From positions 806,001 through 870,000 of the forward strand of contig NZ_CP096658.1 of assembly GCF_023238445.1 (NCBI RefSeq): 64,000 bases of DNA. The letters run 5' to 3'. The notes below the pieces were generated by a model. It ran no database searches. It was not told the DNA's origin and saw only the letters and a program-made list of their open reading frames with translations. The DNA comes from Halorussus gelatinilyticus (GTDB taxonomy: Archaea; Halobacteriota; Halobacteria; Halobacteriales; Haladaptataceae). Both the position numbers and the translations under genes were made by a program. Positions within the stretch are counted from its first letter, which is position 1; the number at the start of each line of letters is the position of its first letter. Below are positions 53,236 to 60,506 of this stretch, piece by piece.

Positions 53236-53475
53236 TCAATCGTCGAACTCGTCGTCGTATCGTTCGTAGGTAATCGTCAGTCTCCCCGGTGCGGGACGCT
53301 TCGCTTCCTCTCGGAGCGCTTCGAACTCGCGCAGGAGTTCGCTGGCGTCGTCCGAACCCTCTCGGACGCTGCGAATCTCTTCTCTGACCGCGTCGTACAC
53401 CTGCGATAGGATGCGTCGCACGGCGTACGCGTCGGTTTTCGAATCTATTTCGAAGGAAGCCTCGTATCGCGACAT
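53236..53475 (-). CDS. Small conserved haloarchaeal protein
   Basis: The 79-residue protein from ATG 53475 begins MSRYEASFEIDSKTDAYAVR, a strand then two long helices (RILSQVYDAVREEIRSVREG, SELLREFEALREEAKRP). It ends in a strand (GRLTITYERYDDEFDD). It looks like a compact alpha/beta protein. No motif for catalysis is seen. It sits just upstream of the antiporter on the same strand, 96 bases apart, so a shared transcript is possible. Confidence 0.75.
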   Translation of the reverse strand: MSRYEASFEIDSKTDAYAVRRILSQVYDAVREEIRSVREGSDDASELLREFEALREEAKRPAPGRLTITYERYDDEFDD

Positions 53476-53593
53476 GCCCGTAGTTAGTTCTCCACTGGAA
53501 TAACGGTCTTCATGTGTCAGGGAGAGCGACAATCGCTCGCGCCGGACTGTCCTCGTCCCCAGTCCGTTTCGCGCTCGCCGACTGGTCGGTGGA

Positions 53594-54202
53594 CTATATA
53601 CCGAGCCACTCGTCGTTCCGGACTTGGTACCCGTTCGACCGACAGAACTTCGCCGCTCGCCTGCGGACCGCCCGAGACCCCGGAAGCTTCTCTTTGGCAC
53701 GGACCTGCTCGACGACCCAGTCGCCGACCGCCTGCACTCCTTCGTCGTCGTCATCGGCGTCTATCGCTTCGAGCTCTTGGAACGTCTTCTCGTAGGCCTC
53801 GCGCTGTGACCCCCGGAAATCGGCGTTCGGAAGCGTCCGGCTGGCTTCCGCGACCCGTTTCATGGCGGCGGCGACCGTCGGCCGCTGGACCCGCATTCGG
53901 ACGGTGGCAGGAGAATCGAACGTCTCTGCGTCCGTGTCCGGAATCAGTTCCTCGACGGTGTACGTCCCGTCGGCCGATTCGACCTCGCGGTCGCCGACCG
54001 CATCGACGACCTCGGCTCCCGTCGCCGGGAACGCTACCGACTCGAGGTCTGCGAGTACTCCCGTTTCGACTGGCGGTTCCGTTTCGTCCCCCCGCTCCAG
54101 TTCCTCGGCGATGCTACGCTCCCGCTGGCGTCTGTCGGCGTCGTCCGCTTGCTCGTCTCGCCCCGATTTGTTGTCTGCCATCTCGTAATATTGGTCCTCC
54201 AT
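53594..54202 (-). CDS. DUF5789 family protein
   Basis: The 202-residue protein starts at ATG 54202 (MEDQYYEMADNKSGRDEQAD), or at ATG 54181 (MADNKSG), which would give 195. A charged N-terminal helix (about 15-45) precedes a DUF5789-like core with VAFPATGAEVVDAVGDREVE and VEELIPDTDAETFDSPATVR. A C-terminal helical region follows, with LPNADFRGSQREAYEKTFQE and GSRAVRRRAAKFCRSNGYQV. The family is common in haloarchaea and has no assigned role. Confidence 0.82.
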   Translation of the reverse strand: MEDQYYEMADNKSGRDEQADDADRRQRERSIAEELERGDETEPPVETGVLADLESVAFPATGAEVVDAVGDREVESADGTYTVEELIPDTDAETFDSPATVRMRVQRPTVAAAMKRVAEASRTLPNADFRGSQREAYEKTFQELEAIDADDDDEGVQAVGDWVVEQVRAKEKLPGSRAVRRRAAKFCRSNGYQVRNDEWLGI

Positions 54203-54332
54203 CCGGATAGTCCTGTGGTCGAGGACGGGCGTTCCGAACGCAACGGGCGGCCGTCGAAACCGAGGGTTCGGCGACTTCGCCGCCGATTCCCCGGTCGAGT
54301 CCACGACGTTGACGAACCGCGAGAACGCGCGG

Positions 54333-54761
54333 CTAGCCCTGCGTCCGGCGGGCGAACTCGTCGAGTTTCGCTTCGACGAGTGTCGCGACTCGCTCGCTGT
54401 ATCGCCAGAGCGCCGCGTTGAGTCGCTCCTCGGTCTCGTCGTCCAAATCGTCGACTCCTCGAAGCACGGAGTCCTCGGTAATCTGTGGGTGATAGACGCA
54501 GACGACTCCGAGTGACGTGTCTGCACCCGTGGTCCCGGCAGTGTGGATGCCGTACTGGTCGGTCCCCCAGACACCGTCGCCACCCCGCCGCTCCAGTTCG
54601 GAGTCGAGTGCGTCGAGGAGTCGCACTTCCTCGGGGGAGAGGACCGAATCGTCACCTTCGAACAGTTCGGTGTACGCCTCTCTCCGGGCGCTTCTCGTCC
54701 AGTCCTCCAACTGGGAACGCGCCCGCACGACGAGTTGCCGTTCGTCTGGAAGTTCGACCAT
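54333..54761 (-). CDS. Conserved haloarchaeal protein (DUF7539-like)
   Basis: The 142-residue protein begins MVELPDERQLVVRARSQLED and continues WTRSARREAYTELFEGDD, then SVLSPEEVRLLDALDSELER, then VWGTDQYGIHTAGTT. A beta patch (SLGVVCVYHPQI) and two helices end it. I recall a similar haloarchaeal family, DUF7539, but the number is not verified. It is soluble, with no metal-binding motif. It lies 130 bases upstream of the DUF5789 gene on the same strand. Confidence 0.78.
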   Translation of the reverse strand: MVELPDERQLVVRARSQLEDWTRSARREAYTELFEGDDSVLSPEEVRLLDALDSELERRGGDGVWGTDQYGIHTAGTTGADTSLGVVCVYHPQITEDSVLRGVDDLDDETEERLNAALWRYSERVATLVEAKLDEFARRTQG

Positions 54762-54857
54762 GCCTCTAGGATGCCAGCCAAGTCAATCAACGTTCGGACG
54801 ACGCCGACGAACCGGACGTGTGACCGCGGCGTGCGACGCCGAGCGAGACCGCGCGAA

Positions 54858-56729
54858 TCACGCACGGACGCCCCAGAAGAACGCGATTCCGAGGACGGTG
54901 ACTATCGAGAGCAGGAACTGCAACGGTGCCCCGACCCGGAGGAAGTCCGAGAACCTGTAGCCGCCGGGACCGTAGACGAAGAGGTTCGTCTGGTAGCCCA
55001 CCGGCGTCATGAACGCCGTCGACGCCGCGAACGTCACGGCCAACACGAACGCGAACGCGTTCGCCCCGATCGCCTGCGCGGCGTTGGCGGCCACCGGAAT
55101 CATCAACACGACGCTCGCGTTGTTGCTGATGACGCTCGTCAACAGGCCGGTCGCGAGATAGAACACCCACAGGACGCCGATCGGTGGCAGGAACGTCGCC
55201 GTCGAGGCGACGGTCTCCCCGAGAAGTGCGGCGGCCCCCGTCTGCTGGAGGGCGATGCCGAGCGGAATCACACCGGCGAGGAGGAAGATCACGTTCCACT
55301 CGACCGACGAGTAGAGTTCGGTCGGTTCGAGGACGCCGGTGAAGATCATCGCCACGACGCCTGCCAACGCCGAGACGACTATCGGGAGGACGTTCAGCGC
55401 TGGCAGGGCGACGACGCCGGCGATGATGGCGACCGCGAACGGAATCTTGTCGCTCCGATAGGTCACCTCGTCGAACTCGTGGGCCACGATGAAGTCCTCG
55501 TTCTGAACGAGTCGCGTGAGGCTGTCGGGTGGGGCCTGCACCAAGAGGGTATCACCGACGCGAATGCGGATGTCCTCGAACCGGTCGCGGACGACGTCAC
55601 CGCGGGTCCGAAACGCGAGGACGTTCGCGTCGTAGCGCTGTCGGAAGGTCGAACTCGCCAGGGTTTCGCCGACGAGGACCGACCCCGACGGAATGACGAC
55701 CTCGACGAGGACGGGTTCCTCCTCGTCGGGGTGGAGGTCGTCTTCGGCCTGCGGACCGCCCGAGAGGACGAGTCCCTCCGCGTCGATGATGCGTTCGAGC
55801 GTCTCCCGGTTCGTTCTGAGTCGGAGCGTGTCCGTTTCGCGAATCTCCTTGCTCGCCAGCGAGTCGCCAAAGCGGTCCCCGTCTCGGAGCAACTGTAACA
55901 CGTCGATGTCGAGGTCGTCGTCTCCCAACGCCTCGTCGATGGTCTCCCCGACCAACGACGAGTTCGCAGGAACGACGACGTCTGCGAGGTACTCCTGAAG
56001 GGCGTACTCTTCGACGAGGTCCTCGTCGGCCGGAATCCGTTCGGGGAGCAGCCAGACGCCGACCGTCATGAGATAGAGGGCGCCGACTGCGAAGACGACG
56101 ACCCCGAGTTTGGTGAACTCGAACATCCCGAACGCGAACAAGTCGAGACCGGGTGACTCCGCCCCGAGTTGGGCCGCGATATCGCTCGCGAGGATGTTCG
56201 TCGAGGTGCCGATGAGCGTCAGCGTCCCCCCGAGCATCGAGGCGAACGATAACGGCATGAGCAACTTCGACGGTGAGGTCTCGCCCTCGTGCGCGAGGTC
56301 GGCGATGACCGGAACCAGAATGGCGACGACCGGCGTGTTGTTGATGACTCCCGAGACCGGGCCGGTGACGCCGATGGTCGCGGCGAGTTGCTTGCGCCGG
56401 TCGGTCCCGGCGAACGTGGCCATCTTCCGGCCGAGAAGCTGGACGATACCGGTTCGATTGATTCCGGTACTCAGAATGAGCATGGCCAGTACGGTGATGG
56501 TCGCGGGGTTAGCGAAGCCCGAGATGCCCTCTCGGGGGGAGATCTGCGTCCACGGCTCGAGCACCATCAACAGCACCATTATCAGAATGGCGGTAACGTC
56601 GATGGGGAGCCGCTCGGTCGCGAATAGCACGAGGGCGAGGAGAATGAGGGCGAAAACCACGAGCATATCGCCCGTCACCGAGGTCGAGGCTGGGCCTTGG
56701 AGAGCCAGCGACGCTGCGGAGAACGACAT
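54858..56729 (-). CDS. SLC13 family permease with two TrkA-C domains
   Basis: The 623-residue protein from ATG 56729 (MSFSAASLALQGPASTSVTG) is a transporter of the Na+/sulfate or dicarboxylate type. Membrane segments fill residues about 20-180 and 430-620. Signatures include GFANPATITVLAMLILSTGI, INNTPVVAILVPVIADLAHE, LGGTLTLIGTSTNILASDIA and VISNNASVVLMIPVAANAAQ. Between the halves lie two RCK/TrkA-C domains (VVVPANSSLVGETIDEALG and VVIPSGSVLVGETLASSTF) that may sense a ligand. The longer frame upstream crosses the tRNA fragment and is excluded. Confidence 0.92.
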   Translation of the reverse strand: MSFSAASLALQGPASTSVTGDMLVVFALILLALVLFATERLPIDVTAILIMVLLMVLEPWTQISPREGISGFANPATITVLAMLILSTGINRTGIVQLLGRKMATFAGTDRRKQLAATIGVTGPVSGVINNTPVVAILVPVIADLAHEGETSPSKLLMPLSFASMLGGTLTLIGTSTNILASDIAAQLGAESPGLDLFAFGMFEFTKLGVVVFAVGALYLMTVGVWLLPERIPADEDLVEEYALQEYLADVVVPANSSLVGETIDEALGDDDLDIDVLQLLRDGDRFGDSLASKEIRETDTLRLRTNRETLERIIDAEGLVLSGGPQAEDDLHPDEEEPVLVEVVIPSGSVLVGETLASSTFRQRYDANVLAFRTRGDVVRDRFEDIRIRVGDTLLVQAPPDSLTRLVQNEDFIVAHEFDEVTYRSDKIPFAVAIIAGVVALPALNVLPIVVSALAGVVAMIFTGVLEPTELYSSVEWNVIFLLAGVIPLGIALQQTGAAALLGETVASTATFLPPIGVLWVFYLATGLLTSVISNNASVVLMIPVAANAAQAIGANAFAFVLAVTFAASTAFMTPVGYQTNLFVYGPGGYRFSDFLRVGAPLQFLLSIVTVLGIAFFWGVRA

Positions 56730-56881
56730 ACCAAAACGAGACGCTACCGACGGAAAAGGACTGGTGTCTACACCGACCCGGAGCGTCCTGCTAAGTGTCT
56801 GTTGTCGGGTCTGTGAGCCTCGGTTCGGGTCACGTGGGTTGCACTGGAAATTCGGAAGCCAGCGGAAGAACCCTTGAGAAG

Positions 56882-56924
56882 TGCGCCGGCCGGGAATTGA
56901 ACCCGGGCTATGAGCTTGGGAAGC
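56882..56924 (-). repeat. Displaced 43-bp tRNA-Gly 3' fragment (att site)
   Basis: This copy matches 61741-61783 base for base and includes the acceptor 3' strand, the T arm, the variable loop and part of the anticodon arm. It has no D arm or 5' acceptor strand, so it is not a tRNA gene. The short palindrome acgtg-tca-cacgt (56928-56940) lies just inside the element. Confidence 0.92.
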
Positions 56925-57407
56925 ATGACGTGTCACACGTGCGAAATCTTCTGTCACCTACCCCGAAAACCCTCGTTCTTCCAGCACGTTTTCACACGCG
57001 ACCAACCCAAGATCGACGCTCCGTCTGGCATTCTCGCTCGTTGGCGGTTCCGAGTTCCTCGGCTCGTAGTACTATCCGGTATTTTATAAAGACCCGCACC
57101 GTGAACTCCCAGCTTATTCGTCTCAGCCGAGTCCATTTCCAACCCTCAATCGCTGATTTGAAACCATGATAGTAGCCAAAACCCGGATTTTCCTGTCCGC
57201 TAGTTGTATCGTTCTGTCAGACGGTAGTTTTCCCTCGAAACAATCGAAGCGTATAAGAACTGGGAGATGGCTACGACACCAGCTGAAATCCACAATTCGT
57301 AGAAATTACGTTCGAAAGCCTTCTGATGAAATACCGGCTGGATAAGTTCCGAACTTATCCACGGGGGTGGAATCAGATGTGATTTCGGATCGCCGTGAAC
57401 TCGCAGC
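56925..57407. other. 483-base left-end region of the element, no clear gene
   Basis: Several short frames are open here, but none has a convincing start, codon use or motif. A 23-base imperfect direct repeat is seen (57099-57121 and 57393-57415; ccgtgaactcccagcttattcgt versus ccgtgaactcgcagcttattggt). The DNA is less GC-rich than the chromosome and has TATA-like stretches (attttataaag near 57081). The region may hold the element's control or recombination sites. Confidence 0.55.
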
Positions 57408-57902
57408 TTATTGGTGGTCACAGACGCATTCGTGTTGTTCTCCGGCGAGGTGGAGGATGTGACCGTGGATTGCATCGGCGAGTTCCAGCATCTTCTCGGC
57501 TCTCTCCTCCGTGGCGACTCCTTCGCGATAGTACGTGTCGGAGCGGTTGTTCCGCCAGAGGTTGTCGAGTTTTCCGGCGAATTCTTGGCTATAGAGTCCT
57601 GCCTCGGTTCCGCGTTCGTAGACCTCGGCGTGGTTGACGTACTCGTCTTCGTGGAGGAGACCGGTATCGAGTAAGTAGAATTGGATGGTTCTCTCGATTG
57701 CTGCGAAGCTCGTCTCGACGATTACGGTGTAGTAGCCGTTTCGATCTTGGAGGAACTTGGCCGCGTCTATCAGGCGACAGGCTTTCCGGAGTTGGAGTAA
57801 GTCCGGGTCGTCGACGTCTAACCCTGCTTCGAAGTTCTCGCCTGGGCGTTCAAACAGTGACGTTGCTTGGTCGAGAAGATCTTCAATTTCACTATTCTCC
57901 AT
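57408..57902 (-). CDS. HEPN domain protein (putative toxin of a HEPN-MNT pair)
   Basis: The 164-residue protein from ATG 57902 is all-helical. Residues about 25-150 resemble HEPN: LLQLRKACRLIDAAKFLQDR, then YTVIVETSFAAIERTIQFYL, then LDNLWRNNRSDTYYREGVAT, and EKMLELADAIHGHILHLA. The RNNRSDTYY stretch sits where HEPN nucleases carry the R-x4-6-H motif, here with tyrosine at the final position. The tail ends HECVCDHQ. Its start overlaps the MNT gene's stop by 11 bases. Known HEPN-MNT modules act as toxin-antitoxin pairs or in phage defence. Direction of effect here is inferred. Confidence 0.85.
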   Translation of the reverse strand: MENSEIEDLLDQATSLFERPGENFEAGLDVDDPDLLQLRKACRLIDAAKFLQDRNGYYTVIVETSFAAIERTIQFYLLDTGLLHEDEYVNHAEVYERGTEAGLYSQEFAGKLDNLWRNNRSDTYYREGVATEERAEKMLELADAIHGHILHLAGEQHECVCDHQ

Positions 57903-58557
57903 GGAAAACCGTCTCCTGCACCGCTTGGAGTTCGTCGGTAGCGAAGATGGAAATTCCCTGGGAGAAGATTTCTTGAAGCTTCCCGCCGTAGTTTTTGCTG
58001 GATTCGACCGATTCGACGAGAAGTTGTATCTCGTACCGGTTGCCGTCGAACGTCTGGTTCTCAATCTGTTGGCGAACGTCTTGGAGTTCTCTCCGTGCCG
58101 CCACGAGATCGTCTTTTACGATGGTTTGTACGTCGATGTCGCTAGCGCGATCGGCTTCTCCTCTCGCGACGCTTCCGAATACGAGTATGCCGACGAGGTT
58201 GTCCCCCTGTGTTTCCATGGCAGCTTCGACAAACGCTCGCACTGGTTTCCTGAACTCTTCTTGCGGGATTTCGAGAAGTGGGTCATCGGGTTTTCGAATT
58301 TTTTCCTGATTGATTCTGATGAGCGAGCGCCGGCCGTCCCGCTCTTTCTGTATGAGATCCAGGCTGTCGAGTATCTGAATGGCGTTATCTACAGATTTTC
58401 CGCCGTGGTCAGTGGTCTTCCGGAGTTCCGTTACTGTGAACTTTCGGTGTGGGTTTCGGTATAGTAGTTCGAGGATGTCGTCTGCCGCCTTGTAGCGGAA
58501 GACTTGTTCGTCGGGGAGTGGGACTTCGAGGAAAACTCCGCTCATCTCGTCACTCAT
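57892..58557 (-). CDS. MNT nucleotidyltransferase with winged-helix N-terminus (putative antitoxin)
   Basis: The 221-residue protein from ATG 58557 (MSDEMSGVFLEVPLPDEQVF) has a winged helix at about 25-85 (KFTVTELRKTTDHGGKSVDN) and a minimal nucleotidyltransferase at about 105-205. The catalytic signature is VFGSVARGEADRASDIDVQT (GSxxRG then DxD). Fusion of a DNA-binding winged helix to MNT would allow self-regulation. The MNT enzyme of such pairs can AMPylate and silence the HEPN toxin; that role is known for the family and inferred here. ATG 58572 would add five residues. Confidence 0.9.
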   Translation of the reverse strand: MSDEMSGVFLEVPLPDEQVFRYKAADDILELLYRNPHRKFTVTELRKTTDHGGKSVDNAIQILDSLDLIQKERDGRRSLIRINQEKIRKPDDPLLEIPQEEFRKPVRAFVEAAMETQGDNLVGILVFGSVARGEADRASDIDVQTIVKDDLVAARRELQDVRQQIENQTFDGNRYEIQLLVESVESSKNYGGKLQEIFSQGISIFATDELQAVQETVFHGE

Positions 58558-58567
58558 AGAGACACAC

Positions 58568-58599
58568 GTCACTCTTAGTGACTGTTATTTATATATGTA
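58568..58599 (-). promoter_or_regulatory. Promoter and palindromic operator candidate of the HEPN-MNT operon
   Basis: A perfect inverted repeat gtcact-ctt-agtgac (58568-58582) lies 11-25 bases upstream of the MNT ATG. A TATA-like box reads ctacatatataaataac on the minus strand (58583-58599). The palindrome sits between the TATA box and the start, where a repressor would block transcription. The winged helix in the MNT protein is the obvious candidate ligand. Confidence 0.6.
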
Positions 58600-58662
58600 G
58601 GGGAACTTCATCCACTCCTCCGATTTCGATCGAGTCGATACACTCGATGGAGGGACATCCTC

Positions 58663-58680
58663 CCCGTCGTGAACGACGGG
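58663..58680. repeat. Short hairpin resembling IS200/IS605-type ends
   Basis: Arms cccgtcg (58663-58669) and cgacggg (58674-58680) pair around tgaa within catcctccccgtcgtgaacg. Haloarchaeal IS200/IS605 and TnpB-type units often end in hairpins of this look. No transposase or TnpB gene is present, so at most this is a remnant. Confidence 0.4.
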
Positions 58681-58726
58681 AGTCTCTCCTCGAAGAAAGA
58701 TAGAGATAGATACTCGTATCGACTAG

Positions 58727-59059
58727 TTAATCGATGTACTCTACCACGTGGGCGACCGCCCGTTCGACGACATCCTCACGGAGTGCTCCCTGTCGGTAAT
58801 CAATCCACTCGTTTTTGATGGCGTTCACCGACCACGGCATAATAGAACTGGACTTTGGAGCGCCGCCATCCGTCCAGTGCTCGTCTTCGAGTGGAATCCG
58901 TTCGTCGTGCCACGTCCGGGTCGTCAGCGAAAGCGCGATGTACTGGTCGCCGTGAAACGGCGTCTCGCTGTCACTGATCACGAGAAACGGACGGCCAGCC
59001 GTCTCGTCGTCCTTGAACGGGTCGATTGCGACCACGACGTCCCCGCGTTCCCAACTCAT
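58727..59059 (-). CDS. PemK/MazF-type endoribonuclease toxin
   Basis: The 110-residue protein from ATG 59059 (MSWERGDVVVAIDPFKDDET) has the PemK/MazF barrel pattern: GDVVVAIDPFKDDETAGRPF, then LVISDSETPFHGDQYIALSL, then TTRTW, PKSSSIMPWSVNAIKNEWID and REDVVERAVAHVVEYI. Toxins of this family cut mRNA. Its ATG overlaps the stop of the wHTH gene by four bases, so the two form a coupled pair with the regulator first. The longer frame adds 11 basic residues (MAGSRRGEPRR) from the shadow of the upstream gene's end. Confidence 0.85.
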   Translation of the reverse strand: MSWERGDVVVAIDPFKDDETAGRPFLVISDSETPFHGDQYIALSLTTRTWHDERIPLEDEHWTDGGAPKSSSIMPWSVNAIKNEWIDYRQGALREDVVERAVAHVVEYID

Positions 59060-59406
59060 TCGTCTCGGCTCGCCGCGGCGTGATCCCGCCACTCGTCGAT
59101 GTCTTCTGCGCCGAACCGGTCGTCTAGGTCCGCCATAGTCCGGTGGAATCGAAACGCCTCTCGGACCGTCTCCTCGTCTCCGATCGCCCAGTAGTCCCCC
59201 TTGTGTTCGACGAGATTCCGCTCCCTGAGCCGACGGAGGACGGTGCTTATCGAACTCTTCTTTACGCCTGCTCTCTCCGCGATCTCGGAGGGCGTGAACG
59301 CCTTGTCGTCGTTCCGGTGGAGGAACCGGACGACCTTCTCGGCGTTCGTCACCTCCGTGAGCTCCTCGTCGCTGGCGTCACTGAAGGTCTCGATATCGAT
59401 CGGCAT
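59056..59406 (-). CDS. Winged-helix protein upstream of the PemK toxin (putative antitoxin)
   Basis: The 116-residue protein from ATG 59406 (MPIDIETFSDASDEELTEVT) has a MarR-like winged helix (ADE-type start NAEKVVRFLHRNDDKAFTPS, then EIAERAGVKKSSISTVLRRL, then RERNLVEHKGDYWAIGDEET). A helical tail follows (FRFHRTMADLDDRFG...EWRDHAAASRDE). The tail could bind the toxin, as antitoxin tails do. ATG 59433 would add nine residues (MTLKTVLTY). The ATGA overlap with the PemK gene supports a shared job. MazE-type antitoxins are usually AbrB or RHH; a winged-helix partner is less common. Confidence 0.85.
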   Translation of the reverse strand: MPIDIETFSDASDEELTEVTNAEKVVRFLHRNDDKAFTPSEIAERAGVKKSSISTVLRRLRERNLVEHKGDYWAIGDEETVREAFRFHRTMADLDDRFGAEDIDEWRDHAAASRDE

Positions 59407-59688
59407 GTATGTCAGTACTGTCTTCAGTGTCATAACCGTTCCCCCGTCAGCTACGTCACGACAGTCGGGGTTCGACCCAAACGGAAGACGACCAGCCGAC
59501 TGGTCGAACGACGACTCACGGTCGGTGGCTCTCGATGGAGCGCGTCGAGAATCCGTATTGCGGTTCCTTCCGTCCACCGATACAGACGCTCCACGGACCG
59601 GGACGCGAGACGTATGCGGACCCACTCTCGGTCCGGGCGGTGGATTCAATGTCACTGCGGTCGTCGTGTTGCCAGACGGGGCGAAACT

Positions 59689-60492
59689 GTGACGGTTGCC
59701 GAACGCGACATCCGGGACCTCTGTACGGAGGCCGTCTTCGAGCGCGGCGTGACCTACCGCGAGGAAGGGCGAATCCATCAGCTTACGCGGACTGGAGAGA
59801 CGGTCACCGCACTCGTTCAGGGAACGCGGCGGTACAACGTGACCGTGGACTTGAGCGCCCCGGACTTCGGCCCCACGTGCAGTTGTCCGTACGCCGGTCC
59901 CGGTGTGTGCAAACACGTCGTCGCAGTACTGCTCGCGCTCACCGACGACCTCCCCGCCGACGTCGGGAAGCAATCGGATGCGCTGTTAGAAGCGATTCCC
60001 CACGACCAACTCCGGGACTTCGTTCGAGACGAACTCGTTCGAAATCCGAGTCTGCGTGAACGCTTTTTCGCTCGCTTCGGCGAATCCCCGGCCGAGTCGG
60101 TCGACGACTACCGCACGGAAATCGATCAGCTCTTCGAGCAACACACGCGGGACTCTCCGACTATCGTGTTCGGTATCGACTTCTCTCGGTTCACCGACCT
60201 CGCCGAGCAGTATCGAAAGCGTGGTGACTACCGATCCGCCACCACCATCTTCCGGGCGCTCGTGACGAGTATCGACGAACACATGCACCTCGTGGATGGT
60301 GCGTACGACCACTACGCGCGAACGTTTTCGACCGCGCTCGACGCGTACGTCGACTGCGTCAAGAACGCCGACCTCGGTTCAGGCGAATTACAAGATCAGG
60401 TGGAGTTCCTGTCCGAACGTGCAACGTCGGGGACGGACTACTTCCAACCGGAGTACGAGAGGGCATTGGATAACCTTCGAGGAGAGCTGTAA
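59689..60492 (+). CDS. SWIM zinc-finger protein
   Basis: The 267-residue protein starts at GTG 59689 (MTVAERDIRDLCTEAVFERG). The first 65 residues form a domain before the SWIM motif CSCPYAGPGVCKHVVAVLLA (CxCx7CxH, about 66-78). The remainder is helical and TPR-like (DLAEQYRKRGDYRSATTIFR, ALVTSIDEHMHLVDGAYDHY). SWIM proteins bind DNA or proteins, and some work with SNF2 helicases or Rad51 paralogues. No helicase gene is beside it. It is convergent with the integrase (14 bases between stops). The frame extends upstream to 59143, but that part shadows the wHTH gene. Confidence 0.82.
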   Translation: MTVAERDIRDLCTEAVFERGVTYREEGRIHQLTRTGETVTALVQGTRRYNVTVDLSAPDFGPTCSCPYAGPGVCKHVVAVLLALTDDLPADVGKQSDALLEAIPHDQLRDFVRDELVRNPSLRERFFARFGESPAESVDDYRTEIDQLFEQHTRDSPTIVFGIDFSRFTDLAEQYRKRGDYRSATTIFRALVTSIDEHMHLVDGAYDHYARTFSTALDAYVDCVKNADLGSGELQDQVEFLSERATSGTDYFQPEYERALDNLRGEL

Positions 60493-60506
60493 GGAGTAGA
60501 TTCCAT

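Noticed and set aside
56882-56924. A second tRNA-Gly gene
   Set aside because: Only the 3' part is present; the D arm and 5' acceptor strand are missing. It is the displaced att copy.
56954-57475. Two short minus-strand frames (62 and 91 codons) in the left end of the element
   Set aside because: They share the string NKLxVHG only because of the 23-base DNA repeat. Neither has a good start, conserved motif or codon pattern.
58655-58726. A complete IS200/IS605 element
   Set aside because: Only a short end-like hairpin is seen. No TnpA or TnpB frame is nearby.
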